A program made the position numbers and the translations under genes. DNA of 64,000 nt from Rhabdornis inornatus (taxonomy: Eukaryota; Chordata; Aves; Passeriformes; Rhabdornithidae): the NCBI GenBank assembly GCA_013397075.1, contig VWZS01009922.1, forward strand, positions 3,044,441 to 3,108,440, read 5' to 3'. The notes beneath the pieces were generated by a model that saw only the letters and a list, made by a program, of their open reading frames with translations, did no database searches and was not told the origin of the DNA. Position 1 is the first letter of the stretch; the number at the start of each line of letters is the position of its first letter. Of the stretch, positions 22,209 through 34,700 are shown one piece after another.

Positions 22209-25200
22209 GTAAGATCAAAGCATCTGGTGGTTTTTTGGCAAGCTGCTCTTGCTGAGGACCCTTGCAGTTTAACTGCACAGGAAATTGTGGTTGCCATGAA
22301 AAAACAGAGCAGGTTCTTTATAGTATGAAGCATTTTCCAGTAGCCTTGTGCACAGCATTTCTACTGACCTTCAGGAAAGTGTTTGATGAATTTAATTTGG
22401 CAGAGTGGTTTTTGGCTGAGTAGAATGGTAGTCTTCGAGTTGGCATTGGCTTGGAAGGGCATGATAAAGTAAGAAGCCATTATTTAGATTGCAGACTGGA
22501 TCCATGTAAAAAGGTAATTTTAATTCTAGTGATGAAAAACACTGATTCATAAGTATAATGTATTTTGGCTCGTAGTGCTTGCAATGTAATCTGCTGGGTG
22601 TTAGGACATTTATATCAGGCTTTTAGAAACATAATTTTACTTTCCAGTGGATAAATAAAAATGATTCATGATAGAGCCTGATCGCAGTAGGGACTTCTGC
22701 TTTAAAAATAGTGATATGGGGTGGTTCTAACATTATATTTGCCTTTTAAGATCTTGACTGATGAATCTGATCAGGCTTGTCCCTTGTCTTCTTTGGGAAT
22801 TCAGCTCAGGCTCTACGTGAATTTTGAGCTGCAAATATCTACAGATATTTTAGGTGGCAGTATTGTGAACAGGAGCCTCCAGGCTTAACTGTCTTCTCTG
22901 TAAGAACAGTAGCCTTGCTGGTTTTGTCATATAGTGATTTCCTTGGCATATGGATTTGGTTTGAACACTGACCAAATGAAACATCAGGTCTTTGTTATCA
23001 CAACCAAAGTTACAGACCAGGCTGGCTGGCTGATCTCATACTGCTACAGATGTCAGGTGAAGATGATCTCTAGCAAATGCCGCTGGCTGTTCAGCACATG
23101 GGGTTTGATCATCTTGCTAAAAGCAGACCACACCCTGAAACCCCTCCTGCAGAGAAACTCCAGCATGTTTCACCTTCCTCCCCTTTTGCCTGCCCACAGG
23201 AGCAGTCTGGCCTCCTGAGATGAGATGAGATGAGATGAGATGAGATGAGATGGAAGCTCTCATGAGTAGACAAGAGATGTGGAAACCCCCTCTGTGGTGG
23301 GGAACTCCACTGAGAAGTGATGTTAGATCCAGGAGGGACTGGGAATTACCTGCCTGCTTGCTTGCTGGTAACGTGAGCAGGGTTTTCTGCTTCTATTCTG
23401 GCCATTAGCTCCAGATTTAACTAGCTCAGAAGCTGAAGACACTGTTCACTCTATAAGTCAAAAAAGGGAACATTATATTACTGGGTTTCAATCTGCTTCC
23501 TCAACTGAACCGGAGTGACTGTTTGGACTGAATATTATTATGGTTATAAAATAAAATGTTTGTACTTAAACCAATCTAGCGGTGTTGCTCTTCTCTTGCT
23601 CACAGAACCTGCCACACACTCCATTGTCTTATATTTTGCTATCAATTTCTTGACCCTGTTCCTTTCTGATTTCAGTCATGAGCAGCTTAAAACACAGCTG
23701 TGTAGCTTGGAGCAGAGTTATCTTGATAGAGAACCTACTGTAAAAGTCATTACTGTATGTTTTTTATAAAGCAGGAAAGGACTAGGAAGAGATTGAGTAA
23801 AGGGGAAGGAAGGAGATGGGGGAGATCAGGGGAATATACAGTGCATACATAAATGTAGCTCATTTTCATACCCAGCCCTTTCATGCAAAACAGCAGACTC
23901 CAATAAAATGCTGATACAAAACGTAAAATATTTATCAAAATGAAAAATATTCAGGAAAAAATCTGAAGCAGTATTTAGGTGCTGCAGGATGGAATACACG
24001 AGAATCTGTTGGACGCTCTGTGGATTTTTGCAGTTATCCAAGGGAAAAGCTGTAGGATGGGAAATAAATTCCCGCCCCTTGATGAAAGAAGTAGAGTGTC
24101 CTGGACATGCAGGAGAGTGACATGTGAGAAGATGAGAGGCATGCCCAGTGAGCAGCGTTGGGGACCATGCCATAAAGCCAAATCTTCCTTCAGAGGAAAG
24201 GGGAGCAGGAGGACTGTGCCTTCTGCTGCTCCAGGTCCTGCTTGGGTTTCCCACTGTACACTACAGCTCCCAGCACGGCACCATCGCAGGATGGGGATCC
24301 AAGGGACAGCACAGCTGGTAAGGAGGGCTATGCTCAGATGTGCTCTCCTTTTCCTGGTCTGATTTTATGGGTGGAAGGGCCTGGTCACTGCTGGAATCAC
24401 TGAGGTGTCCTGAAACACTGAGGACAGAATTCAGCTCCTGGCATGGGAGCAACAGCAGCAGATCTGTAAATCCTTGTGGAACCAGTCAAATGGAAATATG
24501 TGTTTCTATCTAAAAACCTCCTTTTTACAGCTGGAACATGTTTTTAATATTTTCCATACACAGAGGAACTGTTTTTCTGCAAACAAGCTGGAAGCAGAGG
24601 CTGTCTTCTCCTTTTCTTGCATTAGTTACCAGTCTTCCACAGTACATTTGGGTCAGTACTTTATGACCTGACCTCTTGCCATCAGGCTGAAGCACACAGG
24701 AATAAGAAGAGAAGATTTTATCTGTCTATCCAGAGTTTTATGCCCATCTGCCACCCTAGTGGTGATGGGGCAGAGTTGGGATAGATTCTCATACCTATAT
24801 CCAAAGCAGACTCTGCAGATGCTCTCCTCTTCCCCCAGCTTTGCTAGTGAAGATGGAAGATGATGATGTCCCAGGTGGGACAGGGCTTTCCATGCCAAAT
24901 GGGACACCTGTTGAATAACTGAAGCTGTTTGTCAGTTTGAGAATCAAAATGTTCCTTTATCTATGGAAAAATGTTCTCACTTTAAAGCTAGCTAGCCTGT
25001 GTTGATAAAGAGATGAGAAAGATAAGTGACCCTACAAGAAATGTAGTGTACTGGATCAATTTTTCTTTTTTTTTCTTAAGAAAAATTCTACAGACTCTGA
25101 TTGAAAAATAATACGCACCTGGATGCTGTCTCGCTAGTAGAATATATCTGACAGATACAAGACACATAAGGGGAGTATTTATAGGTTCAGAGCTCTGCTT

Positions 25201-28200
25201 TTTCAATGTCTTAATTTCCTTGAAGGATTAGCCCTTCCTGCCACTGAGTGGTATATTGGAAAGAGATCTCCATCTCTTTCCAGACCCTGTGGATTTTCCC
25301 TTCTTAAGCCCTGTTGACCAGTATTTGATTTAGGACTAAGGCATCAAATTGGCAAATAAGGTCCTTTATAAACTGGAACATTAACAAATAACTCATGGGC
25401 ATTGCTGTGTTCTTTCTGAATAGCGATAAATATCTTCTCTCTGTATTTTTTTCAATTTGTATAAGAAAAAGAAACAGAGTACAACTAGAGTACAACATCT
25501 TAATAATCCCAGTGCCTACACACATGATTGCAGGCACCAGTCTTAAAAAACCTTTGAGGCAAAGATTGTCATTTATTGTGGGCTAAATCATGAGTCTTTG
25601 TAATGTGCTAGGGAGGAAGTATTTGCCATCTCTTCAGAAAGACTCCTCTCGGTGTCTTGAATGCTGATTTAAACAGCAAGATCCCACCCAAACTGAAGGT
25701 ACTGTGATTCAAGTTACCCATTGCTAACAGAGCCAAATATGTTTCTGTCTACTTTAGGATTTAAAATTTAGCTCAGTCTCTTTGAAGAAATTTAAAAAAT
25801 ACTCTTACTCATCTGTAGTTATTTCAGTAGGGAAAGTGTCATAGCCTAACATGCGCAACATGAAAAACTAACTTTTTTCTAATGAACTACCTCATGTGTT
25901 TGAAAATGCTGCAGTTTGTGCTTCTTAAATGATTTTCAAAGTCCTTGTGTAAGAAATGTGTCTAACTGGCATGTGGTTCCAAACCTGTTTGTATTTTGTC
26001 AGCCATGGTGAGCAGCTGTCTGAGTAACTCAGCAGCATGGTAGAGAGGTATGAACTCCAGTTTTTATCTTGCATCATGAACAGATAAAAAGCTGTCACAT
26101 AAAAAAAAAATCCATTCAGTCTGCCTGGAAGCTGTGACACCAAACAAGAATAAAGGACATAGATGGGATTGTTTGTTTGCCTAAGAAGGCTGGATACCCC
26201 AGAGCTATCACTGCAAATGATCACTGCCAGCTCACTTTAATTTAGCATTAAAGCTACTGTCCTGTTTTGCTGTGGGTGCAGTATGGATCACCCTCCCAGT
26301 GCAGGGATATATATATCTTATTTTGATCAGAACTGTAAGAGAAATAACAGCTAATAATAAATATATAGGAGAAAAGCATAATAGTAGCAAATATGCTGAG
26401 ATTGAGGTTTAATTGAGAGATAAACTATTCTGGATTATGTAAAAGAATATTTCTGGCTGATCATCAACAAGATGGCTTTGCCTGCTACATTTTAGTTGAA
26501 GGTTTTTGCTGATGAGGACAAGATGAAACTTTAAAATTGAGGAACTTCTAGGCCACACTGCTGTAGTTTTGTAGCATTGATTCTTCTTTCAATATGAGAT
26601 CTACCATATAGTTTATTTTTTTCTCACCCTTTATTGACAATGAAAATGGCAAAAACTTATCTCCAGAAGAAAAGTATCAAAACCTACCTCAAAAATCTTC
26701 TCGTCTCCTCCTCAGCCCTTCCACACTGCAGGAAATCAGCTGACACAAATCATTTGAACAAAAATGCATATGGATATATGGACTTATGTGTGGTGTCCTA
26801 TGAGAGAAAGTTAGAGGGAAATATTTCTGGGTAGGAATATCCTATCGGGGATATTCTGAGAAGTGACCAGGAATAGGCAGGTATGCAAAGGTGCAATAAA
26901 TATGGGACAAAGATTGAATGTGTCCGAGACACTCTTGTTTTCCCTTGTACTTTTTCTGGCCTCTAAGATGCTCCAGATCTGTCACAAGAGTTTATGCGCA
27001 ATTCTAAGGCCTCTTCTCTCAATTCTCCCTGCTGGTGGCATGAGCCAGGGCCAGGGAGGCTTGCTGGGGGTGCCCCTTTGGTGTCAGCTGGGAGGGAAAG
27101 TCTAATGCAGAAGAGAGCTGGGGAAGTACTCCCCAGCCCCTACAGAAAGCTGGAAATTGAATTTGTGAATGAGATAAGGAAGTGGAAAGGAGCTAGAGCT
27201 ATGAGCTCTGGTAAGGTGAAAGGCAGAGTTTTGTGTGTGCAAGGGGACAGTCTCACGCTACCCCCTGAAACTCTTGACAGCTGTGTTTTGCAACAGCAAG
27301 CACCTCTTATTTAATCACTTTCAGAAAAAAAAATAAACAAGTTGGAAGATAAGATAGCAGGAAATTTATATATGCCAGGGAACATGTGTCATGTCACTCT
27401 CCAACAGCTAGACAAGTTACCATATAATTAGCAAAGTACTAGTGCATTAACAAAGCAAAGCCCTGATGGTAGAAAGTGAGTAAATGTTAGTAGTTTCTTT
27501 GACTTTCTTGATGCCTAATTCACAGTTATGTTGTTCCTGACTAAACACGTTTGTGAAAGGTAATGTTGTCCCACAAAATGTGCTTTTTTTTGCGGGGGGG
27601 AAGGTACAACCTTATGTCTATCTATAAAGTGCTATTTCCCATCTTCAAGGTTTTCATTGCCTTGCTTGCAACAAAGCTTAAACGCCACAGCAGTGGAGAA
27701 AAGATCAAACAAGGTAACCATTTAATACAAGTTTTGGAAACCTTGAGGTTTTAATGGCTTTGCTGTTTATTATTTACAGTACATGGTGGGTGTACACTTT
27801 GCCAAGCAATGCATAACCAGGCAGCTCCTCTGACTGTGGCTTCAAAATCGAAAATAAAATTAAAGAACATCAATATCACTGTGTTTCAATTTAGCAATTA
27901 TGTTCAGGTCTAAGATTATTTTAGTTCTTCCTTTATATTCCAGTCTAAAAAAAGTTTGTTATTAGATCTCTTAAAACATCAGTGTGGTCATAGGCTCTTC
28001 TGAGGATAAGGTCAAATAAAAGGAGGCTTTAGGGCATGTCTGTGATGTATTGGTTTGGAAATGATGGCAGGGAGGGGAGTGCTTTGTTAGAGGATCTTTT
28101 GGGATCAGTTTGCTTGTATTCTCAGCAGCTTAGGTGAGAACCTCTTCCCTTTTTTACACCAACTGGTAACTCAGCAGTCTTCTGAGGAGGAAAGAGTGTA

Positions 28201-31200
28201 TTTGCACAACTTTATGTTTTGCTTTTGCAATAGTAGGTTTATGCTGCTTGCTAAACAAGAATGAAGTGCCACTTCCAGGCAATGTTGTGACCCAGATGTC
28301 CTGAAGCCATCTGAATCTCAGACTGTCTCAGGGAGTTTCCTCCTAGATATTTAAATCCTTCCATTTATTTCTTGTTGGCAGTTCCACTGCCTTTCTTGCC
28401 CTGACCCAGGGAGCTGTCTTCCCCTCCTCAGCATCCTGTCTCAGCATCTAAGCATGTGCTGACTTTGACCTCATTTTCCCTAAGACACTTCAGTTCTGTC
28501 ACTGATCTTCCATCACACCAAGTTCAAGATCCTTCCTCTCAGCTGCTCCTGATCTTCAATATCCCGTTTGTGCTGACAGCTAAGCCTCTACCAAACTCCC
28601 CTGTGTCCTGCCAAACCTCTCCCCTGCCCAGCTTTTCTTTTTCTTCTGGCCATACATCACATTTGCCCAAAGCCATTGCCTGGTTCTTGCCAGCTGGTTT
28701 TCCCTTTGCTCCTCTCTCAGATAGCCCCTCAACAAATGCTCCCTCCAAAGGAGCTCTTTCAACTTGCTCACATTGCTTGTCATCATCATTGCTCATCCAC
28801 ATATTCTCCTTTAGTCTTACATCATCCTCTGCACTTTTTTCTCTGTATCTGCCTGGTCATACTGATTTTGCAAACAGTTTGGAGCAGAGCAATGCACCAT
28901 GTGCTTACAATGCTTTGTGATTTATCAGTAATTGGAGTATTCACCCAGGATTGTTGGATGCCCTCTTGATGAGATGTCCAAAGTATTTTCAGTTTGCATT
29001 GAGGTTGGTAAAGTGCTGAAAGTGGTTGAACCCTAGAAGCAAATGGCTCTGCTCTTGGCTGGTTAAATCAGAAAAAAATGTTGGGCCTGACCTCTCCCAC
29101 TACTATTCAGAAGCATTTTACACTTCTAAGTGCCTAAATATTATAATTTAATGAGCTAAGCAAAATAAGCATTTTAAATACTGAAAGCTGGCTTTTTGAA
29201 AGGGGGTTTTCTCCTTTTTTGCTGTGTGTGGCTAAAGCTTTGGACTTTTACTCACTTGATTTCCTTATGTTTTGTTTTTCCTTCTTGAACAATTAAAAAA
29301 ATGACAGTGATTTTTCATTGGGAATAACTCTGAAGCCTTTAATCTGAAAATTCTGGTGCCTTTCTGAATCTCACTGTTGTGAAACCACAGCGGGATATTA
29401 ATCAGCAACACCCAGTGGATTTAGATCCTGGAACTGACAGGCTGAAATCAAGAGGTGCTATGAGGGTGAAACTGTAGGAGAAACTCAGTTGTGTGTTGGA
29501 GCAGGCAGTGACCATCCTTCTGTCACCTGAGGACACCCACCCCCCAGGTGATGGAGGACCAGTCCTCGTTCTTGGTGTGCACCTAAGATTAATTTGATTG
29601 CTCAGATAAGTGCAGTTACCTTCACAATAGTGGATAATACTAATCTAAAGAAGTCGAAAGGGTACAGCAAAGCTCTTCATCCTATTATTAGTATAGATGT
29701 CCACATATGTAAATGTATGTACTGCTAATAGGATTCTCTGTATTTAACAGGTTACTTAATTATGTATCAGAGGTCATAACTTCTCATGCAATCTGGAAGA
29801 GGCCATTTTATGCTGGTGATACTTTTTTCTCAAGGTTACTTTGCAAAAGTAATGTTACAGGCAAAACCACGTAGTGTTTCCTACCTCTTAAGCCTAGAAC
29901 AGTCTCCATGCTATTAAAAGTTGTGTTGCAAATGATATTGCTTGATCAAGTGACTGGACTAGTAGGAATGATCTTGCAGTGGATTTTCTGCCTGATAGCA
30001 TAAGATTTTCATGTGTCCAGGTGCACTGTAGTTAACTCACAATTTGTAAAAACACACAGCAGGTAACAGAAAAAAAATTGGCAGTGAGGAATCAGAAGCA
30101 GGAAAGATACCAGGACAGACTGGAGGAAGACAATGGGTCTAATTTTACCCTAACATTCATAACTCACATTGCTAGTGGATCACAGGGGTTTTTAAAGGTA
30201 ATCCTTGAAAGTATGGTGGTTAGAACCAACTGCAAGAGCAATGGCATTATGGATTCTGCTGCACTTCTCTATTTACGAAGCTTAGAGTGAATGAACAGAT
30301 TTTTTTATTCTTGTCCTCATCCTAAAACCACAGTGATTAGGCAGGAAAAGGGTGCAGTGTGCTACTGGGAGACAGCAGACAAGAAGTTAACCACATGAGA
30401 TTGTTTTTGGGCTATTTCAAAAGCCATGTCCATAGTGGTTTTCACAGACACAAGGAATCAATGCATGAGTTCAGCAGAGCATTGAATCTGAAGCCCAGAT
30501 AAGCTGTACATAACTCTGTGTTTTTACAGAGGGCTATATCAAATCTAGGATTTTTTTTTTAATTATGCAGTATGAATTTTAATTTGGGGAAGGGCATATT
30601 TCTGATTTTTTTTGCCTCATTTGATTACTGTAGCTACAGCAACCACTTCCCAGGATCAACTCGGGTTTCCATTCTATTCTATTTAAATAGTTGTTTGGTT
30701 AATTAATACTTAAAGAGACATAGGACACTATAGTCATTCTCACAAATATAGAATAATAGATAGTCTGTCTCCTGAACAGTTTCCTCATGAATAGATGCAA
30801 GGGACAGTAGGTGCATGAAAAAAAAGATGGGGATAATGTGCATCTTCTGGCAGTGTATTTAATGATGCCATAAAAGAAAGTGAACTTTCCCTTCCTGGTT
30901 ATTAATAAAAGTGCCTGTAAAGCGAAAGTCTAATCCTTGCTCCTGTTTTATATCTTTGATGAGAGGAAAGGCAGGAAAACTCCTTCTAGCCACACATTCC
31001 TAAAGCCACCCAACCTCAGGCAGGAAGGAAACTCGGAAGGAAAAATCCTTAAACTCTCCACATATCCAGGGAGAGAAATAGCTGACTTTTGGGAAGCCAG
31101 ACCTGGTGCTCTGAGCACTTTGTGAAGGAGCTTCTCTCCATCCCTCCACATTGCAAGGGGGAGCAGCCTCCTCATTAGGTACCCAAAGGTAAGTGGTGCA

Positions 31201-31637
31201 AATGTCCCCTGAGGCTCTGGCTCCAGCCCAGAGCCCTGGGAAGCACCCAGGGCTGCTTCTCTGCCAGCGCTGCTGAAGAAATGACTGGTGAATTGTGTTT
31301 CCAAGGGCGAATAACAAGAACCAGCGCAATTTAGTCAGTTTTCTTCATGAGAAATGAAAGTCAGCAGAGGTAGGATTTAATTCCAGTTAAATTAGCAAAA
31401 ATAGAACTATTGTAATTTTGAGCAGGGCCTGGCAAAACAACAGGAGGGACATGCAATTGTGTCTCATCTACACAGGATTTTATCCCTTCACTTGATTTCA
31501 GGATGCAGAGAGGACCTGGGTTTTCAGCTACGGTGGGCTGCTCCAGAACTTTGAAAACCTGAGTAAAAATCTCTCTGTTTCATCACAGTTGCAAATCCAA
31601 AAAGCACCAAATGAAAACAAGTGTCTTGCTCTTGCAG
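22209..31637 (+). other. LCP1: Probable LCP1 intron 1
   Basis: Non-coding sequence without a recognised gene. It contains a (TGAGA)7 microsatellite at 23,216, pyrimidine-rich Ser/Leu/Pro open frames at 28,456-28,969 that look compositional, and scattered A or T runs. The intron ends in 'tgtcttgctcttgcag' at 31,637. Confidence 0.45.
23216..23250 (+). repeat. Perfect (TGAGA)7 microsatellite
   Basis: Seven uninterrupted TGAGA pentamers (35 bp) are flanked by unique sequence. The perfect array suggests a recently active, length-variable tract. Confidence 0.95.
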
Positions 31638-31728
31638 AGCTGCCACCCACAGAAGTAAGAAATGGCATCGACAGCACACTTCTCCGAGGAGGAAATGGCA
31701 GAGCTCCAGGAGGCTTTCAGCAAAGTTG
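31638..31728 (+). CDS. LCP1: LCP1 coding exon 1: 5' UTR end and start of EF-hand 1
   Basis: The acceptor 'gctcttgcag' ends at 31,637. 24 nt of 5' UTR precede the ATG at 31,662. Residues 1-22 read 'MASTAHFSEEEMAELQEAF' then SKV, the entering helix of EF-hand 1. It ends in phase 1 at donor gtgagt. Human plastin-2 has Arg3 and Ser5 here; this copy has no basic residue before its serines. Confidence 0.95.
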
Positions 31729-34700
31729 GTGAGTGCAGCCAGCAGCAAAGGCACTGCTGAGGTGTGCAAGTGTGCAAGTGTCCTGAAGTGTGAACCTGTG
31801 GCAAGCTCATTTCTCATGGTGTGACTGACCAGCCATGAGGAAATGGAGTTTGCTCCAGCACTGCTCTGTTCTGTCACAGCAACCACAGAAAGTCTTTTCC
31901 TGCCACTGCAGGCCTCCCTGATGAAACCACATCAGTTCACTGCAGAGCACCGGCCTCTTACAGAGGAGGTGCTGGGGCTCCAGCAGGGTTTACAGAAAAA
32001 CCTCAAAAGCTATACAGCAAACCATGTTGGAAATATTCTCCACTGTTTGCCCAAGAATATTGTGTATTTATGACAAAATATTTGGAAGGCAAAAAGATTT
32101 TATTTTAATATAAATTGAGTATTCCCTATGGAAAGGAAGAGTGTGGAGAAGACAAATTTACAAATGTATAAAAAATTTGTAATCCCTTCACAATGACCTT
32201 TCAAGCCCCGTATTTCTACTGTGTATTTTCTTTCCAAACCTTTAGATATCTCACCTGATTTTTCTCCTTTAAAGTCACACAAACCCATCACTGTCTACCC
32301 AACTTCTAAGAAAAGGTCCTTGTGCTTCTCATAGCTCACTTAACTTCTATCAGCAGATCTATCAGCCTCGCTGGATTATGCACTCATCAGTTGTCCTTGA
32401 TGATTCAGTTGGTGGTTGGTTGATTTTTGAGCACACAATAGTCTAGGCTGGCAATCTTAAAAATCTGTTTTGTCCCTGTGAGTGTCCCATACACCCAATG
32501 CACTGACAAGGCAAATCACAGAATTTGGCTTGGAAGAGACCTTCAAGATTATCTGCTTCCTACCCCATTGCCATGGCAGGGACACCTTCCACTAGACCTG
32601 GTTGCTCCCCCAAATGCTGGAAGGAAGCTCTCATTCCTCTCCCAGACATTTCCCTCTCCAAGTCTAGATCCTTTTGTTGTGTGCCATGGTGAAATGGATA
32701 GGATGCTCTTTGCAATCCATATTAATCTGTGCTACTGATGCTGAAAGCTGAGTGTCTTTTTGCAGCATGCAACAAGTGACTCATATTGCAATTTGCTATG
32801 CAGGAAATCAGCACACACTGCTTTCAAATCACCTCAGCCTCCAGGATGGGGAAAAGGAGCCTGTGGAAAAAGAAAGACACAGATACTTAAGAGCCAAATA
32901 TAAATAACCATATATAGCTATATATACATTTATCTATGTCATAACCATAGTGTTTTAACAGAAACTCTCCACATGATAAACTCAGTTTGCTTTTTTATCT
33001 GTGGAGTTTTTCACTAAGTGGAGAATAAAGGACTATGAACCTGTATTGGTGATCTTCTTACCAAATACTACCCAGGATCTTGCAGGAAGCTCAACAGGAA
33101 TATTCGTGTATGCACAATCACAGAGAAATACAGAAATTTTTATTTCGAGGATGACCATATGCAGTTCGAGCTTATTTCTGATGTTATTAGATGCAGAAAA
33201 CAGGCAAAAATCACAAATTATATCTATGGATAAGTGCATATGTGTATTGTGTCAACTTTATTTTCTTCAGCTGTTCTGTCGACGGGATGTTTCCTCTATA
33301 GATGACATTTGCCAGTGTGTAAACCTTGGAATGGCAATTATATCCATTTAAACCTAGCTTTGTTAAGATATTTATATGTCTAAAAATATAAATTCATCAC
33401 TGTGAGTTTTTGTTTGTTTAAAAGTGATTGTAATTCTTTCTTGGTTGTGAATAACACCAAAGCAATTGAAAATACCAGATTTCAAGGCAACAAATCTTTG
33501 TATATAATGTACCTTTCCCTGGGTAAAATAAAAACAGCCTTTATATGCAGAAAATGTCATTGGGCTGATGTAGAATGTAAAAGTTTGCTTTAATCTTTGC
33601 AGATATCAGCGGGAATGGCTTCATTGATACCAATGATTTAACAGAGGTGTTGAAGGCTGCCAATCTCCCTCTCCCAGGATATAAAGCCAGAGAGCTCATT
33701 CAGAGTCTGACAAGCACAGGGAATGGCAGGATCAGTTTTAATGAATTTATTTCGGTAAGTAAGATGCTATTTATTTCAGTCACTTAAGGTGATCCCCAGG
33801 GCACAGCAGAGGCACAAGCACAGGATCTCATGGGTACCTCATTAATCCAATGAGTCTCCTCACCAGAAAAGTTGAAAGCAGAAAGTAGCCAAACTAAAAT
33901 TTCTGCAATTAACTGGGGCAAGTTATGTGGATACAGCTGCTCACTGCATAGATGTAATATCTTTCCATTTGGTTGATGCAGCAAGATAAAGTTTTTCAGT
34001 TATACACTGCAAAAAGATGGTGTTCTGGCTGGATGTTTACAAAAAGTGTAAGCAAATTGAAACTGAAAACTTCATGGGGCATTTTTTAATCAAAAAACTT
34101 CTTTTTTTTCTGGTCTAAACTGGGTCAAAAGCAAATGCTAAAAGAGTGGAATTTCCCTTGGGATGGAGAAGTAGGTTGTTACTTGCTCTTTCTTTGAACC
34201 CAAACTGCTCTGCACCAAAGCAACATTTTTGTTACTTAGCTGATCTTTGTTCCCTGATTTGAAAGAATAAAAGCTGAGTATAACCTTGTTGTACCTCAGC
34301 AGATATACAGATTGTATACAGAAACACTGAAAATACTCCAGCTGCCCTTCCCTATTTACGAAGCAAAGAGAATGTGTCTCCTGGCCCGTGAGCTCACTGT
34401 TTTAGCTTGGTTTAATTCTCCAAAATTCTAAAATCCTCTCTCACGCTTGAAAGATTTTCCGAGACCTGAAGAGTGATGATGTTGCTAAGTCATTCCGGAA
34501 GCAAATCAACAAGAAGGAGGGGATCTGTGCTATCGGCGGCACATCGGAGCAGTCCAGTGCTGGCACACAACATTCCTACTCGGGTAGGTGCAGCTGGCCC
34601 ACACTGACGGCTCACAGCAAGTGAGCCATGGCTGCAGCAGCACAAACACCTGCCCACTGCTGTCCCTGCTCACCAGGGAGGCAAGGCACAGGTTCCCTGC

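Noticed and set aside
28456..28969. 154-codon + strand frame with a hydrophobic, Ser/Pro-rich product
   Set aside because: Pyrimidine-rich stretch. An overlapping second frame and minus frames are equally open, and no family is recognised.
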